Shown here: positions 16,535 to 26,946 of the stretch, piece after piece | How the letters are laid out: each line of letters begins with the position of its first letter | Position numbering within the stretch: position 1 is the first letter of the stretch | Source of the DNA: Dolosigranulum pigrum ATCC 51524 | GTDB taxonomy: Bacteria; Bacillota; Bacilli; Lactobacillales; Carnobacteriaceae_A | Reading direction: 5' to 3' | DNA length: 64,000 nt | Assembly: GCF_000245815.1 (NCBI RefSeq) | Contig: NZ_JH601103.1 | Location: 224,428 to 288,427, forward strand | The notes under the pieces: generated by a model | What the model was told of the DNA's origin: nothing | The model's input: the letters and a program-made list of their open reading frames with translations, nothing else | The model's database searches: none | Made by a program: the position numbers and the translations under genes

Positions 16535-17197
16535 TTACCATAGATATAACTCGTCCACTAGCTTATCCAAATATTTGTTTAAAAGCTTCCAACTTTCTTC
16601 TAATACCGTAGCCGGCTCACAAGTAGCATCAACGTATATAAAACGATCAGGTTCATCTTCTCGCAATGTCTGATACCCTGAACGCACGCGATTATGGAAC
16701 GAAATATCTTCCTGTTCCAAGCGATCAACCGCTCGGCCAGATTGTTTGTCATGAATACGCGCCAATCCTGTCTGTGCATCTACATCCAACAAAATCGTCA
16801 CTGTCGGCACAACTTCTTCGATCGCAAAAGCGTTGATCGTACGAACGGCTTCAATACCTAATTCTCGGCCAGCTCCTTGGTATGCTAGAGAGCTATCCAC
16901 ATACCGATCAGATAGGACAATTTTTCCCGCCTCCAACGCTGGTAAAATCGTATCCACAATATGTTGCCGGCGACTAGCCGCCATTAGCAAAGCCTCCGTC
17001 CGTCCGTCCATCTCACCATACCGATTATCTAACAGTACCTCGCGAATCACTTCAGCCAGAGGACTTCCACCGGGCTCACGCGTCAAGATCACTTCTCGTG
17101 CGGTGCGTGCTTCTAATCGCTCTTTCAGCCCTTGAATAAGGGTAGATTTACCGGCTCCATCCGGGCCCTCGACCGTAATGAATAATCCTTCTGACAT
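16535..17197 (-). CDS. tmk: thymidylate kinase
   Basis: A 220-residue dTMP kinase: P-loop GPDGAGKSTLIQGL, DRY motif LSDRYVDSSLAYQGAGR and LID region DKQSGRAVDRLEQE. It makes dTDP for DNA synthesis. Its place before darA and holB is conserved in Firmicutes. The start ATG follows a purine-rich AAAGGAAAG site. A slightly extended C-terminus (VDELYLW) is unremarkable. Confidence 0.95.
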   Translation of the reverse strand: MSEGLFITVEGPDGAGKSTLIQGLKERLEARTAREVILTREPGGSPLAEVIREVLLDNRYGEMDGRTEALLMAASRRQHIVDTILPALEAGKIVLSDRYVDSSLAYQGAGRELGIEAVRTINAFAIEEVVPTVTILLDVDAQTGLARIHDKQSGRAVDRLEQEDISFHNRVRSGYQTLREDEPDRFIYVDATCEPATVLEESWKLLNKYLDKLVDELYLW

Positions 17198-17263
17198 ATT
17201 TGGCTTTCCTTTCTCTTTTACGCTTGGTGCTTTCTCTCAGCCCACTACTTCAATATGGATCAA

Positions 17264-17863
17264 CTACATCTCCCGACGTCCTTCTACTGCCTTCAACAAG
17301 GTAACTTCATCCGCGTACTCAATATCACTTCCCACTGACAAGCCGTGCGCTAGACGCGAGACAGTAATGCCACTCGGTTTAATTAAACGCGACAAATACA
17401 TTGCTGTTGCTTCGCCTTCAGCTGTCGCATTCGTTGCGACAATAACTTCTTCAACCACTTCATCTTGCAAGCGCTGAATCAATTCCGAAATATTAATATC
17501 TTCTGGTCCTGTTCCTTCTATTGGAGATAAGATACCACCCAATACATGATACAAGCCTTTATATTCAGACATCCGCTCCATCGAGATGATATCTTTCGGA
17601 TGTTCGACAACTAGAATCTTACTCTCATCGCGACTCTTATCAGCACATATATAACACGGATCATCTTCAGTCATATTGCCACAAACCGAACAGTAGACCA
17701 AATCTCGCTTAACACTAATGAGCGACTTAGCAAAATCTGTCACATCATCTTCCTTCATATTCACCACATAAAAAGCTAAGCGCGAAGCTGTCTTCTCCCC
17801 AATCCCGGGCAATTTCATAAAACTATCCATCAACTTCGAGATGGGTTCTGGATATTGTTGCAT
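17264..17863 (-). CDS. recR: recombination mediator RecR
   Basis: A 199-residue protein: helix-hairpin-helix KLPGIGEKTASRLAFYV, a zinc module CSVCGNMTEDDPCYIC, and a TOPRIM domain starting ILVVEHPKDIISMER. With RecO it loads RecA at gaps. Length is exactly typical. It follows ebfC as in most Firmicutes. Confidence 0.96.
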   Translation of the reverse strand: MQQYPEPISKLMDSFMKLPGIGEKTASRLAFYVVNMKEDDVTDFAKSLISVKRDLVYCSVCGNMTEDDPCYICADKSRDESKILVVEHPKDIISMERMSEYKGLYHVLGGILSPIEGTGPEDINISELIQRLQDEVVEEVIVATNATAEGEATAMYLSRLIKPSGITVSRLAHGLSVGSDIEYADEVTLLKAVEGRREM

Positions 17864-17902
17864 CGACTCACCCCATTATCTATTCTTCATTCAGTATTTC
17901 GT

Positions 17903-18223
17903 TTAGATACCTGGGAAGCCCCCGAGTCCTTTCGTGTATTTACCCATTACACGTTCATCCTCAGCATCCACTTGGTCTAACGCATCATTCATCGCTAGTT
18001 GCACTAAGTCTTCGATCATTTCCTTATCATCTGGGTCAACGATTTCTTCTTTAATATCGACTTTGACCACTTTTTTGTCTCCAGTTAGGGTAACTTGCAC
18101 TAAGTCATTGTTAGCTGATCCGACAAACTCTTGTGCTGCCAACTTCGCTTGGGCTTGTTCCATTTCCTTCTGTAACTTCTTCATCTTCTTCATCATACCT
18201 TGCATATTTCCCATACCACGCAT
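17903..18223 (-). CDS. YbaB/EbfC nucleoid-associated protein
   Basis: A 106-residue protein with a Met/Gly-rich N-terminus (GNMQGMMKKMKKLQKEMEQAQ), the strand-rich middle VQVTLTGDKKVVKVDI and an acidic helix. It forms DNA-binding dimers. It is located between dnaX and recR, the conserved order. AAAGGAGAG lies upstream of the ATG. Confidence 0.94.
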   Translation of the reverse strand: MRGMGNMQGMMKKMKKLQKEMEQAQAKLAAQEFVGSANNDLVQVTLTGDKKVVKVDIKEEIVDPDDKEMIEDLVQLAMNDALDQVDAEDERVMGKYTKGLGGFPGI

Positions 18224-18261
18224 TATAATTCTCTCCTTTTAATTTTTTATTCATTCGTTTG

Positions 18262-20001
18262 TTAATCTTTAATTTCGATATTATCACGACCAAATAATTC
18301 CACAGCAGTCGCGATGGCTGGATTGGTCTCTTCAATCGGCTCACTCTGACCGTTCGTTTCTGTATGACCCTGCGTATCCGATTGATCCGACTGTTCTTTC
18401 ATCTGCTTAATATAATTCTGGCGAATCGTCGGCCACTTCGCTTCTGGGATACAGACGAGATCCGGCTGAGTACCGATCACCTTATCCAAGAACTGGACAA
18501 TTCCTTGCTTCAGCTCCTCATCTCCTTCTGCCTTCTCACATAAGATCGGAAACTCAAAAGTTACCACTAAGGCTTCTGGGCTGGCAGCAACCGGTTTGGA
18601 ATTGTTCAAGATGGCACGCGATGACGTATCCAGTGAATGGATCAAGTCCCCCCAGATATCTTGCAACTCAGCTAAGTTTTGCTTCGTTGCATTCGCTAGT
18701 ACTCGATGAACTTGGGCCAGATTCACTTTAAACTCTCCGCGCGATTTTCGCTTCGGTTTCGCTCGCTTCGTGCTTGCCTGAGTCGTCTGTGATGCCTGAG
18801 CATTGGTGTTCAGCTGCTTAATCTGTGTCTTCAGCACCTCGAGTTGTTGCTTTAAGTCAGCTACGTCTTCACTCTGAGCGACTTCTTGAGCTGCTTGAGC
18901 TGAAAGATCAGAAGATTTTGCGACTTGTTGCGTTAGCTTCACTGTCGCCACTTCCAAATAAATATCCGCATGATTACTTTGGCGTAGCTCCCGTCCCGTC
19001 TCATTAAAAACTTGAATTAAGCGATAGGCCACTTCTGGTGCTAAGTTAGTCGCTACTTCCTGGAACGGCTCGCCTATAATTGCTAACTTCGGCTCAATAC
19101 CTCCATTGTTTTGTTGATATAAGAGCATATCGCGCACCAACAAAATGGTGTCTTCGATAAATCGTGCTGGATCTTTTCCTTCTGCCAAGACCTCAGATAA
19201 GATACTCAACGCAACTTCAGTTTGTCGATCCGCAATCTGCTGGATATAATCTAACAAACGCTCTTGGGTGATGCTGCCGGTAATTTGGAGCGCATCGTCA
19301 ACGGTCAACTGTTCATCCATAAAGCTAAGGGCTTGATCCAGCAAACTAAGCGCATCTCGCATGCCTCCTTCAGCCGCATTCGCAATAACTACCAATGCAT
19401 CCGCATCATAAGTGATCTCATCTGCTCCCAGCACATGTTCCAAGCGCTCAATAATCACTTGAGGTAGAATACGCTTAAAATCAAAGCGTTGCAATCTTGA
19501 AATAATCGTTGCTGGAATCTTATGCGGTTCGGTTGTTGCCAAAATAAATATAACATTCTGAGGTGGCTCTTCTAATGTCTTCAACAGTGCATTAAACGCC
19601 CCCGTCGACAGCATATGAACTTCATCGATAATATAGACTTTATACGGAGCTTGCGTCGGTGCATATTGTGCTTTTTCACGAATATCTCGAATCTCATCGA
19701 CCCCGTTATTACTTGCCGCATCGATTTCAATCACATCGCCAAGTGCTCCTTTAGTAATCTCTGTACAGAGATGGCACTCATTACAAGGTTGACCGTCTTC
19801 TGCATACGGACAATTGATCGCCTTAGCCAAGATCTTCGCCACACTAGTCTTTCCTGTTCCACGCGGTCCTGAAAACAAATAAGCATGACTGGTATTCCCT
19901 TGAGCGACCGCATTTTTTAATGTTTGGACCACCACATCTTGACCGAGTACATCGTCGAAGCTTTGTGGTCGCCATACCCGATACAACGCTTGATAACTCA
20001 C
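18262..20001 (-). CDS. dnaX: DNA polymerase III gamma/tau subunit
   Basis: A 579-residue AAA+ clamp loader: Walker A FSGPRGTGKTSVAKIL, a four-Cys zinc module (CPYAEDGQPCNECHLC), Walker B IIDEVHML, and sensor 1 LATTEPHKIPATIISR. A low-complexity linker with a basic patch (KRAKPKRKSR, about 417-426) precedes the tau-type C-terminal region. I see no slippery A6G-type frameshift site, so probably only the long form is made. It heads the dnaX-ebfC-recR block. Confidence 0.95.
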   Translation of the reverse strand: MSYQALYRVWRPQSFDDVLGQDVVVQTLKNAVAQGNTSHAYLFSGPRGTGKTSVAKILAKAINCPYAEDGQPCNECHLCTEITKGALGDVIEIDAASNNGVDEIRDIREKAQYAPTQAPYKVYIIDEVHMLSTGAFNALLKTLEEPPQNVIFILATTEPHKIPATIISRLQRFDFKRILPQVIIERLEHVLGADEITYDADALVVIANAAEGGMRDALSLLDQALSFMDEQLTVDDALQITGSITQERLLDYIQQIADRQTEVALSILSEVLAEGKDPARFIEDTILLVRDMLLYQQNNGGIEPKLAIIGEPFQEVATNLAPEVAYRLIQVFNETGRELRQSNHADIYLEVATVKLTQQVAKSSDLSAQAAQEVAQSEDVADLKQQLEVLKTQIKQLNTNAQASQTTQASTKRAKPKRKSRGEFKVNLAQVHRVLANATKQNLAELQDIWGDLIHSLDTSSRAILNNSKPVAASPEALVVTFEFPILCEKAEGDEELKQGIVQFLDKVIGTQPDLVCIPEAKWPTIRQNYIKQMKEQSDQSDTQGHTETNGQSEPIEETNPAIATAVELFGRDNIEIKD

Positions 20002-20148
20002 CGAACTCCCCCTTCCAGAAACTCTCTATTCTCTATTATAAGACAAAACAGACCAAAATTGAAATGATTGTCTCCTAATGATTCAAAATGCCATCAAAAA
20101 TTTATTCGATTATTTTTCACATCGTCATATAAATGTTAAATAGTTATT
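20002..20148. other. AT-rich upstream region of dnaX
   Basis: Contains the probable dnaX leader and promoter, but no gene or convincing promoter boxes. The next 150 bases are an IS remnant; 20297-20437 is a further non-coding stretch downstream of the metalloprotease. Confidence 0.4.
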
Positions 20149-20296
20149 CTTTAGTCATTCTATAGTCATTTCTACATAATGATCGGATAAAAGTAAAATT
20201 GAGCGGCTTATCTTCGGTTAATTACCGGAAACAAGCCGCTCAATCACGTGTTTAATTGTCACTATTCATAACTCTAACTTTTTGGGGGCACATCCC
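20149..20296 (+). mobile_element. IS3/IS150-like right-end remnant (orfB tail)
   Basis: The plus strand encodes IKVKLSGLSSVNYRKQAAQS and a stop, the classic C-terminus of IS150-group OrfB transposases, after a one-base deletion upstream (HFY then a shifted NDR). It ends in a terminal repeat CTCTAACTTTTTGGGGG. A homologous copy lies inverted at 26794-26946, on the other side of the metalloprotease. Confidence 0.85.
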
Positions 20297-20437
20297 CTCC
20301 AAAGTTATCTTTTACTAAGATTTATCACCACACATCAGAATGTAACTACCTTATATTTGGGAATAACTTTTCTTCACAACAAGTAATCCATCCTAAGCCA
20401 TCGAATTGATGTGTAGATTATCTGGTCAACTAATCAT

Positions 20438-23400
20438 CTAGCCTTTAAAAATAGATGACAGGAAGTTATCAGTGCTGTGGAGCAAGGCTTTAAACAGTTT
20501 ACCCTTGAAAGTTCTTGTATGGTCATGTTTTTTCGCCTTGGTATCTGCTTGAACAGTCTGACTAAATTTCTTTGCAAGAGAGTCATATGAGCTGTATTGA
20601 ACGCCATCAATTTGGATATCAATCATACCTTTAGTTTTAAGTTGTGTAATCATGTCGTTGAAGTAGTCTTTCTTAAAGTCCTCCATCGTTTCATGCTCAC
20701 CGCCAGAGATTTTCTTAATTGCGTAATCATCACTTAATTGTGCATGACCATCATTCAAGGCTTGTTCGCGGTGTTTATTCGATGCATAACCGACAAATCC
20801 GTTCTCGTAACCATAACGACCCCAAACTCTAAACGTGTTATGTTTGAACATCGCCGCTCCCGGTACACCGATACTGTTATCACCGCCACCGTAAATACCG
20901 GTCAGATACGGTATGGTTACGTACGTTCCCCAATCATTATCTTGAGAGTACGTCCCGTTATTCAATCCGTATTGAGTCATTAACTGGTTATCTACTAAGT
21001 CATCCACTGACTGTAGCGACATACTGTTCCATTCTTCTTCTGTAATCGGACGAACGTGATCGGTGAAACGTGTCTCTCTAACATCGGTTTTACCCATTTT
21101 CTTAAACCAATGACGTTGGACATCTTTACCCGCGTTAATCGCCGCTTCACCTTCCAAGTAATCCAGAAGGGTCAGTGCATCGTTATACCCTTTCATGTAT
21201 TTATCCCACATCGCTTGATTATGGAATTTCTTCGGATCCCTGTTATAGATATTTTCGCCGTCATCTTCCCATGAGTAGGATAAGTTAATTCCTAGCGAAC
21301 CATATCCTCCACCGTTTTGACCCGGAGATTGTAACATCCCAGAAGCGTACGCTTCCGCTCCTACGCCATTACGACGACCCGATCCGCCTAAGAAGACTAA
21401 CCCGTCATAGTTGTGTGTCATCTCGTGTGTCCACGTTGCGTGTCCACCTTCGCCCAAGTAGTCATAGGCCACGAAGTGAATTAACGTCCCATTCGCATAC
21501 GCGCCAGTTCCGTTGCTTCCATAATACTCACCAATGACATTATAGAACTCGCGAGACGGAGCATAATCTTGTCCACGGTTATCTTTCCCAAACTCATTAA
21601 CCCATCCGCGTTCTTTGAGGTCAAATCCTTCCCAGATTGGCGTTACTTGGTCACGCATTAAACGATCCCTTGTTTCTTTATTCGCGATCTTATACCACGA
21701 ATCGATGAAATCACGGTGTCTATCCCCAGCTGCTTCAATTTCTCGCTTAAGTTGTGCACCATTTAAGTCAGCCCGTTTTTGCTCACTACCGAACGTCAAG
21801 GAAGCAATCGTTGAAATCATAAATAGTTTTGCTTTTCGTAAATTCAACAGCGGCAAGATCGTATGGTGATAGTAGCTGTGCGACAAGTTATCAAACACAC
21901 GATATTTCGGATTCTGTGCTTTCAATCCTTCCGCTAATGGTTCTTTCTCAATTAACTTCACGTTCTCTTTCGTAGCATCTTTAAACCAATCGTTCATATT
22001 ACCGAAATCGGTAAATAGCTCACGATTGAAATCTAAAAAGTCTAACAAGTCCGTACCTATGGCAGCACCGAATTCTCGATTGAAGAATTCATGTGTTCGG
22101 CGACCATGCAATTGATACTCAGTTGAGCTACCTAACTTGATGAGTCGATCAATCAAGGAACCACCCTGTCCGCTATAAAACTCCGGTACATACATCATTA
22201 AATCTTTAATCGTGTACTCCCCGAAACGAATGTTGTAATAACGGTTCAAGTACGTGAGCGCCATCATAATCTGTTTTTTATGTTTAGACACTTTATCACG
22301 TAACGCTTGTTGTGCGACATCTGACTCTGCCAACATCACCATATCATTTTGAAGTAATTTCTCCACAATCGTCTGTAACTCCGCTTTTGTGGTGTCGAAA
22401 ATCTCATCTAAGAATAATTTCTTCATACGATTTTCTTTGGCTTGTTCCGTCTTTTCATTAATCTTAAGCATCTGATACATCTCGTTATTGTATAGCTCAA
22501 CGCTTCTCAGCTCATCAACGAGTGACTGAACCAACGCTTGTGGGACACGTGATAGACGGTTTAGTGTATATGTCACACCGAGCTCATCCACGTGATACGC
22601 CGATAAGCCATATGTGTTGCCTGTTGTAGGCGTATCTGTATACAAATCAAGTGTTTTCTTCTGACTTAGGGTATAAATCAGTTTCGTCCCGTCCGTAAAC
22701 TGAAGCATAATACGATCCGCATCATCGCCATGCGTCACAAACGTATGACCTTTCAGCGCCGTAATGGATTTGAGTTCCTTTCCTTCTGCCATCCATGATG
22801 GGCGTTTATTCGATTGTGCCAACGTATTTCCTTCGCGAACAATATCCTCAACCAAGCTAAACGGCTGCAACGCTTCGACCAAACGGTAAAACGCTTCGTG
22901 AAACGCCACGTAACCAGACACGCTATCGTAACGACGAGTACTATTTAGCTCCTCAGCTGGTGTTTGATACGCTTGGGAGTCAAGAGCCGTCAGATTAAAC
23001 GAACGCTCTTTACGCACGGCATCCATCACATCTAAACGCTCAAACTTACGATCTTCTCCTTTTACGCTACCCGAGCTAATGTTTTTCACACCATATAGGG
23101 CTTTAATATGCTGATACTCCGGACCCGGATTCGTCAACTGCTCATCCGAACCAAACAACTCATGCCCATTTTCAATCGTTGCATAACTAATCACATCAGA
23201 AACCGTTGCGTATCCCCATGTGGATGTACTAATCGCCGCCATTTTCCCACGCATATTCGAACGCATAGAACCTTTTACAACTGATTTCGTTGTTTGACCC
23301 CACTCACTAGAATGGGCTTGATCCGAGATGTTAACCGCCACCAACAAACTCGCATCTTGCGGACGGTGCATCTCCACATCGGCATCCACATAGGCACGTT

Positions 23401-26400
23401 TGACGATCGAGCGGTCGTTAATCCCTGCGATACCACCTAGAACGGAGTTTCCACCATGAGACTTTATACGACCGATAAACGACACATTCTCAACGCGTGA
23501 CTTCCCGCTAATCCTGTTCACTAAACCAGAAATGTTATCTCGTCCTTCAATATACCCTTGGACATTCACATTTTCAATCACACCACTATTAGTTAAATCC
23601 CCGGCTAACGAAGAAATATAATCGCCATCCCCTGTATTTGGATAAACGATATTCACACCGGTGAAATCAATGTCACGAATCTGACCGCCATTCACTTTCG
23701 AGAACAACCCATGTTCTAAGCCTTCAATACGGTGACGTTTGCCGTTATGCAAACCGCTCAACGTTCCTCGGAAATCCGCTTGAATATACGTTTTCCGTCC
23801 TAATGGCTCAACACCAACTGCTGAAACTGTTCGGCCCAACGTAAACGTTCCTCTTGGGTCATTACTCATCGCATGAATAAGATCCTTGAAATTATAGTAA
23901 ACGCCATTTTCAGGTGCTTTATACTTATTCACATAAAACACAGAACCCGGCTTAAAGATATCCCCATCTCGGTGCACGGTCTCATCAGAGGTCGTCTTAA
24001 CCTCATACACCACATCGCCGTCTTTTTGCACTTCATCAATGGAGGCAACCGGTAGAACAATATCTTTCATGTTCGACGCTTGTGCACGAATGAAGTAGTT
24101 CGATAGATCCGTTGGCGCTTCACGTAACTCCGAAAATTCTTGGAGTTGTCCATCAGCCCCGCGACGAACGAGCATCGTTTGTCCGATAGATTTCAACTCC
24201 AATTGATTCATAGAAAGCGTATATGTCTCTGTATGCCCTACAACATCTTGTTGCTCACCACCCTGTGTATAGGTGACATGCGCTTCGAATTGATACGGTG
24301 TATTCACATCTAAATCATTAATCTCTATTTCATTAAAGTCAGAAACCTGCACATCTCGAACAGTTTCCCCATCGCGAGACACATGAATATAACCAGACAC
24401 GTCTAAGTTAGACGGGTTATTTAACGTGTACGACAAGCGTGCCGTACGGTTCATCGCATCTGATGTGAAATGTGCGTTCGATAAACTTGGTGCTTCAAAC
24501 CGAACCCCTTTGCGGACAATCGTCGGTGTCGCTTTTTGCGTCACTTCAGATGACTCTTCAATCACCTCTTCGGTACGTTCACCCCGAACCGTTTTGTACA
24601 CCATCGTGATACGTCGAGTACCCGGGTGTCCTTCTTCGGTGACAACCTCACCTTCCGGTAAGCTTTCATCATCTCGTTCAATAATCTCCGGTTCAATAGT
24701 CTCTTCGGTGACAACTTCCTCACGGCCATTAACCGGTTTCGTCCCTTGACGGATAATCTTAGGCGTTGCTTCCTCGAGTGTTTCCTCAGATACGTTAAGG
24801 ACCTCTTCTGTTGGCTCCCCTTTGTGCGTTCGGTACGTTGTGGTAATCTGTTTACGGCCGGGTGTCCCTTCGGTAACCTCTTGGTCCCCCACATACAAAT
24901 CATCCGTTTCAATCGTTTCTGTTGTCGGTTGAATCACGTCTTCCCTGACGACGTCTTTTGTGCCTTGAGTGGGTTTCGTCCCTTTATACACAATCGTTGG
25001 GACGGACTGGATAACGGTTTGCTCTGTGCTACTAATAACCTCGTCTGTTCGCTCACCTTTCACCACGCGATAAACTGTCGTCACACGCTTCAATCCCGCT
25101 TGTCCAGAAACGATTTCCTCATCACCCTCATATAAATCCGGTGCATACACGTCTAACGTATCCGGTTCAACCACTTCCTCGGAATGGACTTCCACAGACG
25201 ATTCCACCGGTTTAATACCTTTCATAACGAGTGTGGATTCCGCTTCGCGGATAATCGTTTCCGTCACGTCTAACACTTGATCCGTTCGTTTCCCATACAG
25301 AGTTTTATACGTGGTTTTGACTTGTTTAAGCCCCGCACGTCCAGGAATACGTTCTTCTTCTCCTACATATAAATCCGACCCATAAACCACTTCTTCTGTT
25401 GGTTCAATCGGGACATCAACCGTAACCTCGTCAACCCCTTCAACGGGTTTTGTTCCACGAGCCACCACTTGTTTCTTCATTTCTGAGATCACATTCACTT
25501 TTTCTTGTAACAAGTGAGACGTGATTTCCCCGTTTGCTGTTTCATATAAACGAACAATTTCTTTAACACCTTGAATACCCGGTGTCAAGATCTTATATTG
25601 TCCCACATACAAATTTGGATCCGGTCGGTAATCAACCTCATACGGCGTAATCTCTTGTGTTCTTACTTCTTGCTGACCGTAATGAATCACGTTAGACGTT
25701 AGATCCTCTAATTGATACGATTCACTCGGATCACTTGGATACGCAGGTTGTTCTGGCAATTGAACATCTGGCACCGAGGAATCTAGGTGTTTACTTTCTA
25801 AATCCTCACGCTCGGGTTGCTTCAACTCCGGTGTATACCCTTCCGCTTCTTGTATGATGGACTCGATCGCCTCTACACTAGATGCACCGTTCACACGTGA
25901 GATGAACGCTTGTCTTGCGTCGTCGGATAGATGAGATAACCCGTTTAACACGCCTAAAGCACGCTCACGGACAACCGGGACGTATCGTTTTGAATTGAGT
26001 TCATCCGGTTGGAAGGCATCAGGTGATAGATCCCCTTCATCATTTAACGCGGCTTCATGAATCCGTTCAATCTCATTGACACTGGAAGCGTTCTTCACTT
26101 GATTTAAATATACTGTTTTCTGTTCTTCGGACAAATGTCCCATCCCGCGAATGAAGACATTCGCTCGCTCACGTGAAACGCGCCTATACGCGTCTTCTTC
26201 TATAGTTGGTTCATGTTCCTTGGTTGCTGTCTCTTGTTCTGTTTCCACCGAGGGAGTATCCTGAACAGCAGGTGCTTCCTCACGTTGTGGCGTTTCTTGC
26301 GGTTCGTCATGAATGTACAACTCGCCGCCAGACACGCTGATATCAATTGTCCCTTCTCCCGGTAGAGTTTCTTCGGTCTCAGAAACAGAAGGTTCATGAA

Positions 26401-26605
26401 CGGTTAGATCCCCGCCAACCACTTGAATGGACACAACACCATTCTCTCCTTCTTCAGCGGCATACACATCCCCGGACTGTCCAAGGAACAACACCGCTCC
26501 AACAGCAACAGAGGCTAACCCGATCGTTAATTTCTTTAATGTATAACGCTTCGCTTTATTTACTTGCTTTTGGAATAACTCCATTTTATTATGTTTACTT
26601 ACCAT
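20438..26605 (-). CDS. secreted M26-family zinc metalloprotease (ZmpB/ZmpC/IgA1-protease-like) with five G5 domains
   Basis: A 2055-residue secreted protein. The N-terminus has a YSIRK-like signal (KRYTLKKLTIGLASVAVGAV, cleavage near VYA-AEE). Residues about 60-107 hold two short repeats (VVGGDLTVHE and VSGGELYIHD). About 140-255 holds two ~65-residue helical modules (MGHLSEEQ..., LSHLSDDA...). About 325-720 holds five G5 repeats with LYVGxxE...G..TYRT..GE.T..V. About 800-1200 is the M26 N-terminal GLUG-rich region. The peptidase domain carries HEMTH (about 1726-1730) and the third zinc ligand in GAEAYA, 20 residues after the second His. Relatives cleave host IgA1, mucins or adhesion proteins. 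Unlike streptococcal homologs I find no LPXTG signal, so it may be released. GGAGG lies 7 bases before the ATG. Confidence 0.93.
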   Translation of the reverse strand: MVSKHNKMELFQKQVNKAKRYTLKKLTIGLASVAVGAVLFLGQSGDVYAAEEGENGVVSIQVVGGDLTVHEPSVSETEETLPGEGTIDISVSGGELYIHDEPQETPQREEAPAVQDTPSVETEQETATKEHEPTIEEDAYRRVSRERANVFIRGMGHLSEEQKTVYLNQVKNASSVNEIERIHEAALNDEGDLSPDAFQPDELNSKRYVPVVRERALGVLNGLSHLSDDARQAFISRVNGASSVEAIESIIQEAEGYTPELKQPEREDLESKHLDSSVPDVQLPEQPAYPSDPSESYQLEDLTSNVIHYGQQEVRTQEITPYEVDYRPDPNLYVGQYKILTPGIQGVKEIVRLYETANGEITSHLLQEKVNVISEMKKQVVARGTKPVEGVDEVTVDVPIEPTEEVVYGSDLYVGEEERIPGRAGLKQVKTTYKTLYGKRTDQVLDVTETIIREAESTLVMKGIKPVESSVEVHSEEVVEPDTLDVYAPDLYEGDEEIVSGQAGLKRVTTVYRVVKGERTDEVISSTEQTVIQSVPTIVYKGTKPTQGTKDVVREDVIQPTTETIETDDLYVGDQEVTEGTPGRKQITTTYRTHKGEPTEEVLNVSEETLEEATPKIIRQGTKPVNGREEVVTEETIEPEIIERDDESLPEGEVVTEEGHPGTRRITMVYKTVRGERTEEVIEESSEVTQKATPTIVRKGVRFEAPSLSNAHFTSDAMNRTARLSYTLNNPSNLDVSGYIHVSRDGETVRDVQVSDFNEIEINDLDVNTPYQFEAHVTYTQGGEQQDVVGHTETYTLSMNQLELKSIGQTMLVRRGADGQLQEFSELREAPTDLSNYFIRAQASNMKDIVLPVASIDEVQKDGDVVYEVKTTSDETVHRDGDIFKPGSVFYVNKYKAPENGVYYNFKDLIHAMSNDPRGTFTLGRTVSAVGVEPLGRKTYIQADFRGTLSGLHNGKRHRIEGLEHGLFSKVNGGQIRDIDFTGVNIVYPNTGDGDYISSLAGDLTNSGVIENVNVQGYIEGRDNISGLVNRISGKSRVENVSFIGRIKSHGGNSVLGGIAGINDRSIVKRAYVDADVEMHRPQDASLLVAVNISDQAHSSEWGQTTKSVVKGSMRSNMRGKMAAISTSTWGYATVSDVISYATIENGHELFGSDEQLTNPGPEYQHIKALYGVKNISSGSVKGEDRKFERLDVMDAVRKERSFNLTALDSQAYQTPAEELNSTRRYDSVSGYVAFHEAFYRLVEALQPFSLVEDIVREGNTLAQSNKRPSWMAEGKELKSITALKGHTFVTHGDDADRIMLQFTDGTKLIYTLSQKKTLDLYTDTPTTGNTYGLSAYHVDELGVTYTLNRLSRVPQALVQSLVDELRSVELYNNEMYQMLKINEKTEQAKENRMKKLFLDEIFDTTKAELQTIVEKLLQNDMVMLAESDVAQQALRDKVSKHKKQIMMALTYLNRYYNIRFGEYTIKDLMMYVPEFYSGQGGSLIDRLIKLGSSTEYQLHGRRTHEFFNREFGAAIGTDLLDFLDFNRELFTDFGNMNDWFKDATKENVKLIEKEPLAEGLKAQNPKYRVFDNLSHSYYHHTILPLLNLRKAKLFMISTIASLTFGSEQKRADLNGAQLKREIEAAGDRHRDFIDSWYKIANKETRDRLMRDQVTPIWEGFDLKERGWVNEFGKDNRGQDYAPSREFYNVIGEYYGSNGTGAYANGTLIHFVAYDYLGEGGHATWTHEMTHNYDGLVFLGGSGRRNGVGAEAYASGMLQSPGQNGGGYGSLGINLSYSWEDDGENIYNRDPKKFHNQAMWDKYMKGYNDALTLLDYLEGEAAINAGKDVQRHWFKKMGKTDVRETRFTDHVRPITEEEWNSMSLQSVDDLVDNQLMTQYGLNNGTYSQDNDWGTYVTIPYLTGIYGGGDNSIGVPGAAMFKHNTFRVWGRYGYENGFVGYASNKHREQALNDGHAQLSDDYAIKKISGGEHETMEDFKKDYFNDMITQLKTKGMIDIQIDGVQYSSYDSLAKKFSQTVQADTKAKKHDHTRTFKGKLFKALLHSTDNFLSSIFKG

Positions 26606-26793
26606 TTTCTTCCTCCATCATTTAATTATATTATTTTATGTTACTTATAAAAAATGGTGCGATATTGTTATCTTTTTATTGGTTACTCATACAATGATTG
26701 CTCTTGTAGGTCACATTTATGAATCACATTTACACTTACCACCACAATATTTTAACTCAAAATAATAAAAAAAACTATTAAAAATTTATTTTG
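26606..26793. other. promoter region of the metalloprotease gene
   Basis: AT-rich leader. A minus-strand TATAAT at 26625-26630 lies only about 20 bases from the start codon and has a weak -35, so the promoter is uncertain. No coding sequence. Confidence 0.35.
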
Positions 26794-26946
26794 ATGTGTC
26801 TCAAAAGTTGGAGTTTTGAATAGTAACGATTAAGCACGTGATTGAGTGGCTTGTTTCCGGTAATTAACCGGAGATAAGTCACTCAATTTTACTTTTATCC
26901 GATCGTTGTAGAGAAATACAGCATCGTTATTTAAAGAATAACTAGA
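26794..26946 (-). mobile_element. inverted IS3/IS150-like right-end remnant
   Basis: Reads, on the minus strand, IKVKLSDLSPVNYRKQATQS then a stop, with a decayed terminal repeat CTCCAACTTTTGAG. It shares GTTATTCTTTA upstream with the 20149 copy, so the homology extends over about 150 bases in inverted orientation. The two copies bracket the metalloprotease. Confidence 0.85.

Noticed and set aside
18262..20001. Programmed frameshift in dnaX giving a short gamma form
   Set aside because: I find no slippery A-rich heptamer in frame in the linker region.
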